From NCBI GenBank assembly GCA_021732995.1, contig JAKFWA010000090.1:1-64000 (forward strand): a stretch of DNA of 64,000 nt, written 5' to 3'. The DNA is from Planctomycetaceae bacterium. GTDB lineage: Bacteria > Planctomycetota > Planctomycetia > Planctomycetales > Planctomycetaceae. A program made the translations under genes and the position numbers. The notes below the pieces were generated by a model. The model saw nothing but the letters and a program-made list of their open reading frames with translations, had not been told where the DNA came from and did not search any database. Numbering within the stretch: position 1 is the stretch's first letter; each line of letters starts with the position of its first letter. This document shows positions 37,149-45,583 of the stretch, piece after piece.

Positions 37149-37217
37149 GTAGCCTGGACGCCTCGTCCGGGCTGGCCTCACGTATGACTCGTGCTCGGAC
37201 GAGGGCGTCCAAGCTAC
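37149..37217. repeat. TGGACGCCTCGTCC inverted repeat (type B)
   Basis: Two arms of about 25 bases (37149-37173 and 37193-37217), GTAGCCTGGACGCC... and its imperfect complement ending GGCGTCCAAGCTAC, around a 19-base loop. The design resembles the type A element at 12865-12917 (GTAGG/CTAC ends, short loop) but the core differs. It sits between the GIY-YIG gene and the glycerol-3-phosphate dehydrogenase gene. Confidence 0.65.
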
Positions 37218-37283
37218 TTGGGCTTGCACGCTACATCCGTTGATAATCTGGCAGCGTGATGGATGCGTGGGTGACTGCTTGTC

Positions 37284-38924
37284 ATGCTTGGTGCCATGGG
37301 AACGGACTCGGAACAAGTTGAGGCGCGGCCGCTGGTGCTGGTGGTGGGTGCGGGGATCAACGGTGCGGCCGTGGCGCGCGAGCTGGCGCTCAACGGCGTG
37401 TCCGTGGTGGTCGTCGATGCCTTCGACATCGCCTTTGGCGCCACATCCCGATCATCGCGACTGATTCACGGCGGGTTGCGATATCTTGAACGCGGCGACT
37501 TTGCTCTGGTCCGCGAATCGCTGCGTGAGCGGGCGATTCTGTTGCGAACGGCGCCGCAGTTCGTACAGCCATTGAAGCTGCGTATTCCGGTACGACGACG
37601 CTTGGGCGGACTGGTCTGGAGCGTGCTGACGTTCATTGGCTGTGAGCGTTCGTGGTTCGGTCGCTGGTGGCTGCGTTGCTGGCCCAATGCGCGCGAACGC
37701 GGCCTGTGGCTCGTCCGTCTCGGGTTGTGGATGTACGACTGGTTGGCAGGCGAACCCATCGGGAAGACTGAAGATCAAGACGCGCGCCCGCGACAGACTC
37801 ACGTCGGAAGTTCTGAGGTCTCGTCTCAAGCGACATTCCGTTGGTCGTGCGAATACTTCGACGCGCAGATTCTCTCTCCGGAACGCTTCACGGTCGCGCT
37901 GCTCGACCAGGCAAGGGGACTGACGCAACAACACTGCCGGACGTTTGCAGTTCATACTCACACGCTCGCAAAACTTGATGGTTCGCAGGTGCGATTGGTC
38001 GATCGGCTGGGCCTGAACAGCGAGGTTGTGCTGCAGCCCGACTTGATCATCAACGCGACGGGAGCCTGGGGCGACGCCACGCTGGCTGAATGGCGCGTCG
38101 ATTCGCAGCGTCTGTTCGGCGGCACTAAGGGCAGTCACTTCATCACGCAGAATCGTGAACTGCGAGCTGCTCTTGGAGACTCTGGCATCTACGCGGAAGC
38201 TGGCGACGGTCGCATGGTCTTCGTGCTGCCATTTGGTCTGGATCAGACGCTGGTTGGCACGACGGACGAGCCGTTCGAGGCTTCGCCTGAAAACGCCGTG
38301 GCTGAACCTCGTGAGATCGACTACCTGATTGACCTCGTGAATGAAGTCGTCCCAATCGCGCGGCTGACTCGCGATGACGTGGTGATGAGCTACTGCGGCG
38401 TACGTCCTCTGCCGTTCAGCCGGGCGGACTCAACCGCAGCGATCCCGCGCGGGCACTGGATTGAAGAAAACACGAGCGGCCCGGTCCCGATTCTGACACT
38501 CATCGGTGGCAAGCTCACGACGTGCCGCGCTCTCGGTGAAGAGGTCGCGGATCGTGTGCTCGCGCGACTGCGCCTGCCGCGCACCGCCAGTTCACACAAC
38601 CTGCCGTTGCATGATCCCCGATTGCCGCCCGATCAGCAGTTCGCAACCGCGGCGAGCGTTGCTGAGCTCATTGATTCCACTGCGGTCATGGAAATCATCC
38701 GTCACGAGTGGGTGCGTACGCTCAGCGATCTGATCGAACGCCGCTTGATGCTGATTTTTAACCCGCGTCTGAGCCCGCAACACTTGCGGCAGTTGGCGAC
38801 GGTCCTGGCGGATGAAGGCGTGATCCGCTCGGACCAGATCGATTCGGAAGTGGCTACCGCAATCGAGCGGCTGGAGCGCGTCTACGGAATCCGCCTGTCC
38901 GCACAAGAGACATCTCAGAGCTGA
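37284..38924 (+). CDS. glpD: FAD-dependent glycerol-3-phosphate dehydrogenase
   Basis: A 546-residue flavoprotein that oxidises glycerol 3-phosphate to dihydroxyacetone phosphate and passes electrons to quinone. The FAD-binding Rossmann motif is at the N terminus (VVGAGINGAAVARELALNG), followed by the family signature FGATSRSSRLIHGGLRYLE. Further motifs are NATGAWGDATLAEW, GTKGSHFITQNRELR, VGTTDEPFEASPENAVAEPR and LIGGKLTTCRALGEEVAD. The C-terminal cap domain is present (VRTLSDLIERRLMLIFNP). It begins at ATG 37284 or 37296, a four-residue difference. It is peripheral to the cytoplasmic membrane in known cases. It converges on csrA. Confidence 0.93.
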   Translation: MLGAMGTDSEQVEARPLVLVVGAGINGAAVARELALNGVSVVVVDAFDIAFGATSRSSRLIHGGLRYLERGDFALVRESLRERAILLRTAPQFVQPLKLRIPVRRRLGGLVWSVLTFIGCERSWFGRWWLRCWPNARERGLWLVRLGLWMYDWLAGEPIGKTEDQDARPRQTHVGSSEVSSQATFRWSCEYFDAQILSPERFTVALLDQARGLTQQHCRTFAVHTHTLAKLDGSQVRLVDRLGLNSEVVLQPDLIINATGAWGDATLAEWRVDSQRLFGGTKGSHFITQNRELRAALGDSGIYAEAGDGRMVFVLPFGLDQTLVGTTDEPFEASPENAVAEPREIDYLIDLVNEVVPIARLTRDDVVMSYCGVRPLPFSRADSTAAIPRGHWIEENTSGPVPILTLIGGKLTTCRALGEEVADRVLARLRLPRTASSHNLPLHDPRLPPDQQFATAASVAELIDSTAVMEIIRHEWVRTLSDLIERRLMLIFNPRLSPQHLRQLATVLADEGVIRSDQIDSEVATAIERLERVYGIRLSAQETSQS

Positions 38925-38945
38925 ATGAGACAGGCTCGACCTGGC

Positions 38946-39269
38946 TCAAAATGGTTGCGACTCGCGGCGGATGGCCTGATAGACCTCGTAGCGATGAACG
39001 CTCAGATCACGGGGAGCCTGAATTCCCAGCCGGACTTTGGTCGGCGTGCCTTCACCAAAAACACGGATGTCAACGACGCACACTTCGATATCCAGCTCAT
39101 CGAGCCCCGTTGAGTCGTTCCTCTTTACATACTGCCTCGCCAGAACCTCGCCGTTTGACCCGCGTGAAAACTGCAGTTCGGCGCCGTCTTCGTCAATCTT
39201 GACGACCGTGAGGAGCGTTTCTGAACCGAACATTACCGAATCACCGGACGTGCGACTGATGACCAGCAT
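38946..39269 (-). CDS. csrA: CsrA-family RNA-binding regulator with internal insertion
   Basis: A 107-residue CsrA, longer than the usual 60-75. The ATG at 39269 has a strong GAAGGGAG site 5-6 bases upstream, better than the longer reading from 39374. It begins MLVISRTSGDSVMFGSETLL and ends VRLGIQAPRDLSVHRYEVYQ, the two RNA-contacting ends of CsrA. Between them the strand pair LLTVVKI...AELQFSR is followed by about 25 residues and then a second, better pair, DIEVCVVDIRV...TKVRLGIQAP, as if strands 3 and 4 were duplicated. Normal CsrA binds GGA motifs near mRNA start sites as a domain-swapped dimer. Whether this form still dimerises is unknown. Confidence 0.88.
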   Translation of the reverse strand: MLVISRTSGDSVMFGSETLLTVVKIDEDGAELQFSRGSNGEVLARQYVKRNDSTGLDELDIEVCVVDIRVFGEGTPTKVRLGIQAPRDLSVHRYEVYQAIRRESQPF

Positions 39270-39489
39270 GGTAACTCCCTTCGAGAGATTGACGGCGCCA
39301 GATTGGCATCGACCTGACGATCCATCCGTAGCGGAGTGCCCGCGCCGCTGTTTCCAGGACGCGTCAAAGTACAAGACAGACGCGCGGCGGCAAGCGGTTT
39401 CTGGCTGGCCGGTTCAGATCCCTTCGGCAGGTTGCTAAACTGCGGTTTGGTGCACTTTCCAAACCGAATCATTAACCCGCGCGTGAACT

Positions 39490-40722
39490 GTGGCATTGCA
39501 AGAATCGTTGACGGTCTCTTTGAAGTATGGTCGCCAGGGGCATTTCAGTTGTGAGATGCACTCGCCGCGCGTCGCCGTGTATCGACCGGGCCCGAAGGCT
39601 CGAGATGCCGCCGAGGCCACGCGCCAGGCGCTCGCAAATCCCATCCAGTTTCCGACGCTCGACAAAGCACTGGTTCAGGATGACCAGATCGTGCTGGCTC
39701 TGGAACGCAACACGCCGCAATCCCCTGTTATCGTCAACGAGATCTGGAAGTTCCTGTCGCGCTGCGAGATCGATCCAGCCAACCTGTTGATCATTCAACC
39801 GGCTGAGTTGCTCGCGCGCGCCGAACAGGACCCGCGGTCTCTGCTGCCGGATAACGTCAAGTTGAAGGTGGGTTGGAAGATTCACGACCCCACCGATGCC
39901 AACAGCATCGCCCTGCTGACGAATGCTTCCACCGGCGAACGTGTCAGCCTGGCTCGCGACGTCATTGATGCCGGCATGGTCATCCCGGTCGGGCTGACAC
40001 GCTACGACCCCATTCTCGGCTATCGCGGCGGTGCGAGTGTGTTTTATCCGGGACTGTCGACCGTGGACGCCATGCGCACTTCGATCGGCCTGGGTCACTC
40101 GGAACTCTCACCGCGCGAGCTGCGGCCGAAGCGGCTGTTCGTGGACGAAGTCGCGTGGCTGATGGGTGTGCAGTTCGCCGTGCAACTGATTGCGTCTGAT
40201 GGCGCCGGCGTTTGCGAAGTGCTGGCGGGGGGCGCTGAATTCACGCATCACAAGAGCAAGGAGCGACTCGATCATCACTGGCTCATCAGTCTGAGCGAAC
40301 GAGTTTCCACGGTGGTGGTGGCGGTGACTCACGATGCCGAAGGGCACGGCTGGTACCAGCTTGGCCGCGCGATCGAGGTCGCCCGGCAACTGGTGGAGTC
40401 CGATGGCAAGATCATTGTCCTATCTGAGATTTCTGAAGAGCCAGGAGCGGGCGTGGCCGTGCTGAAGGAAGGGGAAGACCCTGAAGACCACCTGCAAGCT
40501 TTACGCACTGCTGCGCCACTGGATCTGCTGCCTGCGACGCAGTTGATTCAGGCCCTGGGTTGGGGCCGAGTTTACCTGCGCAGCCGCCTGGAACCGTCGC
40601 TGGTGGAAGACCTGCAAATGGCCCCACTGAGTTCCGACCGCGAGGTCGAACGACTCGTATCCGACGAGGACTCAGTAGCGTTTATCGGATCCGCCCAGCA
40701 CGCGTACGGGATCGTTGATTGA
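39490..40722 (+). CDS. LarA/DUF2088-like protein
   Basis: A 410-residue protein starting at GTG 39490. Its central part matches the DUF2088 (LarA N-terminal) family as found in planctomycetes: KIHDPTDANSIALLTNASTG, DVIDAGMVIPVGLTRYDPIL, GYRGGASVFYPGLSTVDAM, and ELRPKRLFVDEVAWLMGVQF. LarA is a nickel-pincer lactate racemase, but its catalytic histidine and lysine pattern is not clearly conserved here (only FTHHKSKERLDHHW is suggestive), so racemase activity should not be assumed. No larB, larC or larE cofactor genes are nearby. It converges on the DUF1080 gene after 25 bases. Confidence 0.7.
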   Translation: MALQESLTVSLKYGRQGHFSCEMHSPRVAVYRPGPKARDAAEATRQALANPIQFPTLDKALVQDDQIVLALERNTPQSPVIVNEIWKFLSRCEIDPANLLIIQPAELLARAEQDPRSLLPDNVKLKVGWKIHDPTDANSIALLTNASTGERVSLARDVIDAGMVIPVGLTRYDPILGYRGGASVFYPGLSTVDAMRTSIGLGHSELSPRELRPKRLFVDEVAWLMGVQFAVQLIASDGAGVCEVLAGGAEFTHHKSKERLDHHWLISLSERVSTVVVAVTHDAEGHGWYQLGRAIEVARQLVESDGKIIVLSEISEEPGAGVAVLKEGEDPEDHLQALRTAAPLDLLPATQLIQALGWGRVYLRSRLEPSLVEDLQMAPLSSDREVERLVSDEDSVAFIGSAQHAYGIVD

Positions 40723-40747
40723 GGTTCGAGATGAACCCCTATACCCG

Positions 40748-41473
40748 CTACTGATCCTTGCGAACGCGCAGGTTGCGGAACTGGACTTCGAAGTCTTCGG
40801 CCTGAAAACCGATGAGGCCGGACTTCAACTCGCCGGGTTCGTTGGTGCAGATCTTTGTGCCGTTAATGGACGTCGTCAGCACCCCGTCCTTCGACGTGAC
40901 TTCGATGCTGTTCCATTCGCCAACCGGCTTGCGAGCGGTCTGACGCGCGGCATCATCGTCCTGAATGACGGCGTCCTTGGCGCCACCGTTAGCCTTGATG
41001 CTGGCCATCTCGGTGTACTTGCCCTGCACCTCTAATGAGACCGGCCACTGCTTATGCGGCTCGGTGATGTAGACCAGCAGGCCCGTGTTGCCTTTGTACT
41101 CGGCATCGTTCTTCAGATCCGCCGGACGACGGAAGCGGTAGTCGAACTTCAGCGTGAAGTTGTCGTAGCTCTGCTTGGAATATAGGTAGCCGCGCGGCTT
41201 GCCGAAGCAGTCGAAACCGTTGCCGGCCGCTTGCCAGACAACCGCGTCCTTGGGGTCTTTGGCGAAGAACTTTTCAAAGGCGTCAAAGCTCAAGAGCTCG
41301 AAACCTTCTTCCAGCTTCAGTTCGGGAGCGTCTTCCGGGAGCGGCTCCGGCTTGGATTCAGTAGCCGCCACTTTCCCCGGCGCAGAATCGGCGGGAGGTG
41401 GTGTGACCGGCGTCGAATTGGAACATCCCGTGACCAGCACTCCGAGAAACAAAGCCGACCAGAAGCGCGCCAT
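40748..41473 (-). CDS. DUF1080 lipoprotein
   Basis: A 241-residue lipoprotein. The signal MARFWSALFLGVLVTGCSNS has a standard lipobox (VTGC), followed by a Pro/Ala/Glu-rich linker to about residue 55. The rest is a DUF1080 (3-keto-disaccharide hydrolase-type) beta sandwich: SFDAFEKFF, GKPRGYLYSKQSYDNFTLKF, NTGLLVYITEPHKQWPVSLE, EVQGKYTEM, GEWNSIEVTSKDGVLTTSIN and LKSGLIGFQAEDFEVQFRNL. DUF1080 proteins are very common in planctomycetes and some act on modified sugars. It should be anchored in the outer or cytoplasmic membrane facing the periplasm. Confidence 0.9.
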   Translation of the reverse strand: MARFWSALFLGVLVTGCSNSTPVTPPPADSAPGKVAATESKPEPLPEDAPELKLEEGFELLSFDAFEKFFAKDPKDAVVWQAAGNGFDCFGKPRGYLYSKQSYDNFTLKFDYRFRRPADLKNDAEYKGNTGLLVYITEPHKQWPVSLEVQGKYTEMASIKANGGAKDAVIQDDDAARQTARKPVGEWNSIEVTSKDGVLTTSINGTKICTNEPGELKSGLIGFQAEDFEVQFRNLRVRKDQ

Positions 41474-41789
41474 GACGAAACCTCGCTCGGGAGAGATGAT
41501 TCAAGACGCTGGCATCTTCGACTCTCCTCGCCGACACGCAAGGCTGACGATCCGTAACTACCGCCAGGTCATCCGGAAAACTGCAGCGCCGCCAGAAACA
41601 GTCTGATTTGCCACGCAACTATCCTCACGCGATCCGCGTCCGATTCCGTGGGCAGTTGGAGTAAGCCGCTCACTCGTGAATCGGCTCGCGAGGAAGCTCC
41701 GCGGTTGCAGGCCACTCGCACTTTCACGGTTTGCAAGCCTATAACTGCAAGTACCGTCTCGCGACTTCTATCCCCGGCTTGAGCGATCA
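41474..41789. other. Non-coding stretch between divergent genes
   Basis: This separates the divergent DUF1080 lipoprotein and the small membrane protein. Short open frames on both strands show no family pattern. I see no repeat or hairpin worth naming; the promoters of both genes should lie here. Confidence 0.4.
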
Positions 41790-42146
41790 ATGTCCTCTGC
41801 AGAAATAACACCGACTCCACCCACTGCACGCAGGCGCCGGCTGTGGCTGTGGTGTATCGGCGGTTTCATAACCACCTTCATACTGATTGCCGTATCAAGC
41901 ACCACGATGATCATGGTGCGCGTTGGAGATAAATTTGGAGTCGCACCCATCAAGCTCTGGCGGTTCTACCTGCGAGAATGGCCACGAGCTTTTGAGCCAG
42001 TCAACCTCGGCTCCGCGTCCACAAATCAGAGCATCCTGCTGACCGCCACCGCTCAGCACCTGCTGCTCTCTGCTGGCGGCGCGGCTGCGTTCCTGATCAT
42101 CGGCTGGTTACGCCGGCGACTCAAAGACCGGTCCAGAGTGCCATGA
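41790..42146 (+). CDS. Small two-helix membrane protein
   Basis: A 118-residue protein of unknown family. A polar N terminus with a basic patch (ARRRRLWLW) leads to a first membrane helix at about 20-43 (CIGGFITTFILIAVSSTTMI), an extracytoplasmic loop with IKLWRFYLREWPRAFEPVNL, and a second helix at about 84-104 (HLLLSAGGAAAFLIIGWLRR). The positive-inside pattern at both ends supports a real protein. The ATG at 41790 has no strong ribosome site. It may be cotranscribed with the DUF1653 gene 42 bases downstream. Confidence 0.55.
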   Translation: MSSAEITPTPPTARRRRLWLWCIGGFITTFILIAVSSTTMIMVRVGDKFGVAPIKLWRFYLREWPRAFEPVNLGSASTNQSILLTATAQHLLLSAGGAAAFLIIGWLRRRLKDRSRVP

Positions 42147-42188
42147 AAACCTGTTCGGCTCATCCGCTGGAAAGACGACTTTCGTATA

Positions 42189-42419
42189 ATGACTGATCTC
42201 AAACCCGGCCGTTATCGCCATTTTAAGGGCAACGAATACACCGTTCTTGGTATTGTGCGTCACAGCGAGACACTCGCAGAGCTGGTCCTGTATCGGCAGG
42301 AATACGGCGATCGTGGGCTGTGGGTTCGCCCTGTGGCCATGTTTCTGGAGACGGTCGAGTTTCAAGGACAAATTGTTCCCCGATTCCAGTATCTTGGTCC
42401 GGAAACCGAGGCCAGTTGA
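42189..42419 (+). CDS. DUF1653 protein
   Basis: A 76-residue protein with the complete DUF1653 pattern: LKPGRYRHFKGNEYTVLGIV, RHSETLAELVLYRQEY, and LWVRPVAMFLETVEFQGQIV ending in FQYLG. The family is widespread and small, probably one compact beta-rich domain; its role is unknown. There is no signal peptide. The next small gene begins 19 bases downstream. Confidence 0.88.
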   Translation: MTDLKPGRYRHFKGNEYTVLGIVRHSETLAELVLYRQEYGDRGLWVRPVAMFLETVEFQGQIVPRFQYLGPETEAS

Positions 42420-42438
42420 CCGCCCGAGGTGCATCGTC

Positions 42439-42609
42439 ATGGAGAATCAAGACTATTTCATCGGCTGGGGAACCTTGTCGCTGATCAACGCCGGACTTGC
42501 TCAGTCGAAAGGCCGCAGCGGGTTACTCTGGTGGCTCATTTCGATCGTCCTCGGCCCCGTTGCCACGTTGCTGATCGTGGTCCTGCCGAAAGAGCCGCAA
42601 GCTCGTTGA
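42439..42609 (+). CDS. 56-residue membrane protein
   Basis: A short protein MENQDYFIGWGTLSLINAGL, then QSKGRSGLLWWLISIVLGPV and ATLLIVVLPKEPQAR. It has one hydrophobic helix at about 28-48 and a weakly hydrophobic N-terminal half. The pattern (aromatic start, GRSGLLWWL, SIVLGPVATLLIV) resembles small hypothetical membrane proteins often found next to unrelated genes. GAGGTG lies about 9 bases before the ATG at 42439; longer in-frame readings overlap the DUF1653 gene and are not preferred. Confidence 0.55.
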   Translation: MENQDYFIGWGTLSLINAGLAQSKGRSGLLWWLISIVLGPVATLLIVVLPKEPQAR

Positions 42610-42693
42610 GCGTCACCGATGGAGTAGTGCTGAAGCCTCGATTGATGCAGAACTCTGGACTGTTCCGTCACAAACCTGATCGAGGGGCATCCT

Positions 42694-43308
42694 ATGGGCC
42701 TGTTTGACGTCTTCGGTGGTCGCAAACGCTCGAATGTCACCGTGCTGGATGATCGTATCTGGCTCAACGGTTCGGCCAAGCTGAAAGGCATCAGGAGCGA
42801 CCTCCTCGATCAACAAAAATCGAAGCTCACTGGTATATTACTGGTGGCACACTTCTCTGATGTACTGGAACAGCTTGCCGAGATCGCTTCGGAGAATGTC
42901 CACATCCCGATCAAAACCTGCCTCGCAAAGGACCTCTCAGCGCACATTGCGGCAGACTGGCCAATTAATGATTCTGTCACGCTCGCCATCATCGTTGGTG
43001 AACGCCATCCGTTACCCAAACACGATCAATTGGTGGCGCAATTCGCACAGAGTCTTCCCGTTCAAGTTCGATTGATCACGCATGTCTCGCTGGCAGACGC
43101 ATTCATGAAAGCATTCGCCGGGGAATGGGTGGAAGGCCTGCTCAAAAGCTTGGGTATGAGCGAAGACGAATTCATCGAAAGCGAGATGGTCTCTCGGCGA
43201 ATCAAGGCTGCTCAGTTGAAGATCGAGCAAGAAGCGTTTGGCGATTCCGACGCCCCCTCGGCCACCGAATGGCTCGCCGCCAACGTGCCGGAAATGCAGC
43301 GAGATTGA
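42694..43308 (+). CDS. Small protein with SecA-like helical segment
   Basis: A 204-residue cytoplasmic protein. Residues about 45-135 look like an alternating alpha/beta domain (TGILLVAHFSDVLEQLAEI, SVTLAIIVGERHPLPKHDQ, PVQVRLITHVSLADAFMKAF). Residues 149-182 (LLKSLGMSEDEFIESEMVSR, RIKAAQLKIEQEAF) closely resemble the SecA segment that in E. coli reads LGMKPGEAIEHPWVTKAI followed by NAQRKVESRNF. The SecA ATPase motifs and the following LLEYDDV segment are absent, so this is not a translocase. It could be a SecA-interacting or SecA-mimicking protein, or a divergent paralogue fragment that became a gene of its own. The ATG at 42694 follows GGGGCAT and has a typical MGLFD start. Confidence 0.72.
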   Translation: MGLFDVFGGRKRSNVTVLDDRIWLNGSAKLKGIRSDLLDQQKSKLTGILLVAHFSDVLEQLAEIASENVHIPIKTCLAKDLSAHIAADWPINDSVTLAIIVGERHPLPKHDQLVAQFAQSLPVQVRLITHVSLADAFMKAFAGEWVEGLLKSLGMSEDEFIESEMVSRRIKAAQLKIEQEAFGDSDAPSATEWLAANVPEMQRD

Positions 43309-43674
43309 TAACCTGCTTCCGTATGGAAATGTTCCAGGACTGGTTTGTCACAGCTCATCGCAACATTTGCATTAGCCCCAGAAACGCTTCAACTTACCTG
43401 GGCTCGATTGGCAAGCACAGGACCACATGGGCGTCGCTAATCACACTCTACGAGGCGTCCATAAGCACTGCTTTTCATCGAATAACCCCACCGCAATCGC
43501 TCTACCAGCAAGTGACGAGCCGCAATAGCATCCCGCGCAGATCGCGTTCGAATGAGATGCGCCGACTAACGAGCAATTCCACCCGGCGTGTACTGCGGGC
43601 GGGTTGGTGCCTGACATGTCGCTGGCGAGGGTTAGCTTTGGCGTTGGGGAGAATTGGTGCCACGGAGAGGCGTC
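43309..43674. other. Non-coding stretch
   Basis: No gene can be supported. An open frame crosses the whole stretch on the plus strand but has no coding-like composition, overlaps the previous gene in another frame, and runs into the next one. No hairpin or direct repeat was seen. The ribosome site of the following gene (GGAGAGG, 43664-43670) is at its end. Confidence 0.4.
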
Positions 43675-44187
43675 ATGTTCAAGTCGCAATCATTTTGTTG
43701 GTTATGCCTGCTATTTGCCGTAGGTTGCCACTCGTTTCCTTTTGACTTGTCCCATGGCCAGGAAGCTCCCAAAGACAGCGGCGAAACGATCAGCATCACC
43801 AGATCCAGCGGGCGCAGCACGCCAGGCACGCCGTTTACCAATTCGGCATGGGAATTCCGCCCGACGGGGGAATGTCGATATTCGAGCTCATCCAAAAAAG
43901 TTTTGAGCAATCTCCCACCCGTTGAATCCGAGTCGCAATGGCTGTCCCAAACCGACTATGAGCGATGCCGAGATCTATTATGGAAAACCCGCTTTTTCTA
44001 CATGAGAGAAGAGAACGGGGAGATCGTGGCGGGCGCGAGCTACACCGGCATCGAAGTCCAGTGCGGTGACAAGAAACATCGAGTTTCTTTCAACTCGCGC
44101 AAACCGCCTCATGGGATTTCTTCATTGATGACCTTTTTGGACACGTGCGCGAAAGATGCTGATTTGAAAGCGGACGGAACCAGATAA
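43675..44187 (+). CDS. Putative lipoprotein of unknown family
   Basis: A 170-residue protein. The ATG at 43675 is fixed by GGAGAGG four bases upstream and by the signal that follows, MFKSQSFCWLCLLFAVGCHS, whose AVGC is a lipobox. The mature part has a beta-rich pattern with ITRSSGRSTPGTPFTNSAWE, DYERCRDLLWKTRFFYMRE, NGEIVAGASYTGIEVQCGDK and KHRVSFNSRKPPHGI. The arrangement suggests a small periplasmic beta protein. I do not recognise the family. Confidence 0.65.
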   Translation: MFKSQSFCWLCLLFAVGCHSFPFDLSHGQEAPKDSGETISITRSSGRSTPGTPFTNSAWEFRPTGECRYSSSSKKVLSNLPPVESESQWLSQTDYERCRDLLWKTRFFYMREENGEIVAGASYTGIEVQCGDKKHRVSFNSRKPPHGISSLMTFLDTCAKDADLKADGTR

Positions 44188-44510
44188 GCAGCGACCACCC
44201 AAACCGTCTCATCGCCGCCGGACGACACAGCTCGGCAGTAGCACAGGCCGAGTGATGCGATCCCCGGAACACTAACTATGTCATCGCCCGGCACTTGTCT
44301 GATTGAGTCACGCCTGCAGATGGAAGCCGTTTGTCATGCCAGCACGAGTTGCCTTCAGGTCTACCCTTGGCTGCGACCAGCGCGAGCACTTATGTTCTCA
44401 TCTGCCAGTAACTGTCCGCGACTAGAGGATGTCGCAATCGGACTGACTTGGGCCGTGCGACAAAAGTCCCTGCAGAGCTGACAGCCATCTCAACTTGAGG
44501 GAGCAACCAA
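44188..44510. other. Non-coding stretch
   Basis: No supported gene. A 67-codon open frame at 44278-44481 lacks a ribosome site and any pattern. The GAGGGAG ribosome site of the next gene lies near the end. Confidence 0.4.
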
Positions 44511-45038
44511 GTGAATCATCGAGGGCTTTATCCGACGGGTGCGGGTATGCATTGCCTGTGGAATCCGGCGGCGTTCGCCGCGGTCAACGACTATGACTCA
44601 TGGGCCAAAGAACTTGAGCAAGACAAGGACATCGAACGGCACATTCGAGCCGGCGCCTTCGTGCCCTTGAACATCGGCTCTGATGGAGCGATGGAGATCG
44701 AGATCCGCGTGGGCACACCAGAGGCGCCAGCCACGCTGAACGAACGCGAAACGCAGTACTTGATCGTTGCTTCTCAGCCGTACCTGCTGCGATCGACCGG
44801 AGCGATCGGTGTCAGCGGCATCGAAGAGGTTTCGTACCCCGTTTCGCGGCGTGCCGGTTCCGTGTCCTTGCCCAATGGTGACTACGCGGTGACGGCTCAC
44901 TTGATTGCCTGGGACGAAGAGCCCGGTATGCAAACCGACGATGGCCCAGCTCCGGGGGCACTGCCCGATTATCTCGTGCTGATTAATCCGGCGAAACCCG
45001 GTACCGAATTCCGCACAGCCATCGGGACGTTCAAGTAG
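44511..45038 (+). CDS. Hypothetical protein
   Basis: A 175-residue protein starting at GTG 44511, with GAGGGAG about 9 bases upstream. It has no signal peptide or membrane helix. The pattern is of alternating strands: FVPLNIGSDGAMEIEIRVG, LIVASQPYLLRSTGAIGVSG, AGSVSLPNGDYAVTAHLIAW and LPDYLVLINPAKPGTEFRTA. The first 40 residues are helical and acidic. The layout recalls small immunity-type or DUF63xx-like proteins, but I cannot assign a family. Confidence 0.6.
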   Translation: MNHRGLYPTGAGMHCLWNPAAFAAVNDYDSWAKELEQDKDIERHIRAGAFVPLNIGSDGAMEIEIRVGTPEAPATLNERETQYLIVASQPYLLRSTGAIGVSGIEEVSYPVSRRAGSVSLPNGDYAVTAHLIAWDEEPGMQTDDGPAPGALPDYLVLINPAKPGTEFRTAIGTFK

Positions 45039-45212
45039 CAACCAACTCCTGGAACGAGGGATCAACCAAATTCGACGCGACGCATCATTTGCCGCTGGCG
45101 GTTTACGACCCACGACTTCTAACGTAGCTCGTAGGCTGAGTTCTGGGCTCGTCTGTTCGAGCCCAACTCAATCACGGACATCGGACCAAGGGTGAAGCAG
45201 ACAGGTGCGTCC

Positions 45213-45551
45213 ATGTCGAATCCTGACTGTCCAGCTCCGCACAATCGCGATCCAGCATCGAGCAGTTCATCTCGAGTCGACGTTCTCTTTCTGGCACTGG
45301 TGATCTTTGTTGATTTGCTCCTCGGACGCGGAGTCGTGCACTCCCTTAGCATGCAGTATCAATGGCGACTGATCTTGGCCTTTAAGCTCTTCGCCTGGGT
45401 GTTCTATCTGACGCCGTACTATCTCGATTGGCGAAAGTCGCGCCGTCCCCCGCAGTTCACGGGCGCCTGGCACTGGGCAGTGACTTTGGCGGTAACACTA
45501 CTGTGTTTAGACACCGCGGGTGCAGCTTTATTGGCAACGCAGCCCCATTAA
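45213..45551 (+). CDS. Small three-helix membrane protein
   Basis: A 112-residue protein from the ATG at 45213, which has AGGTG about 7 bases upstream; a GTG at 45192 would add seven residues. Hydrophobic helices lie at about 22-40 (VDVLFLALVIFVDLLLGR), 52-70 (LILAFKLFAWVFYLTPYYL) and 85-105 (HWAVTLAVTLLCLDTAGAAL). A polar Ser/Pro-rich N terminus precedes them. The family is unknown. The phosphatase-like gene starts 32 bases downstream. Confidence 0.55.
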   Translation: MSNPDCPAPHNRDPASSSSSRVDVLFLALVIFVDLLLGRGVVHSLSMQYQWRLILAFKLFAWVFYLTPYYLDWRKSRRPPQFTGAWHWAVTLAVTLLCLDTAGAALLATQPH

Positions 45552-45583
45552 CCCTTCACATTTGCCGCTCCGTTGACCTCACC

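Noticed and set aside
39490-40722. Call of lactate racemase (larA)
   Set aside because: The DUF2088 blocks fit, but the catalytic and pincer-binding residues are not clearly present and no lar cofactor genes are nearby.
43125-43745. 206-codon plus-strand open frame
   Set aside because: It overlaps the SecA-segment protein and the lipoprotein gene in other frames, has no ribosome site and no coding pattern.
44278-44481. 67-codon open frame
   Set aside because: No ribosome site, no pattern, and a stop-to-stop length expected by chance at this GC content.
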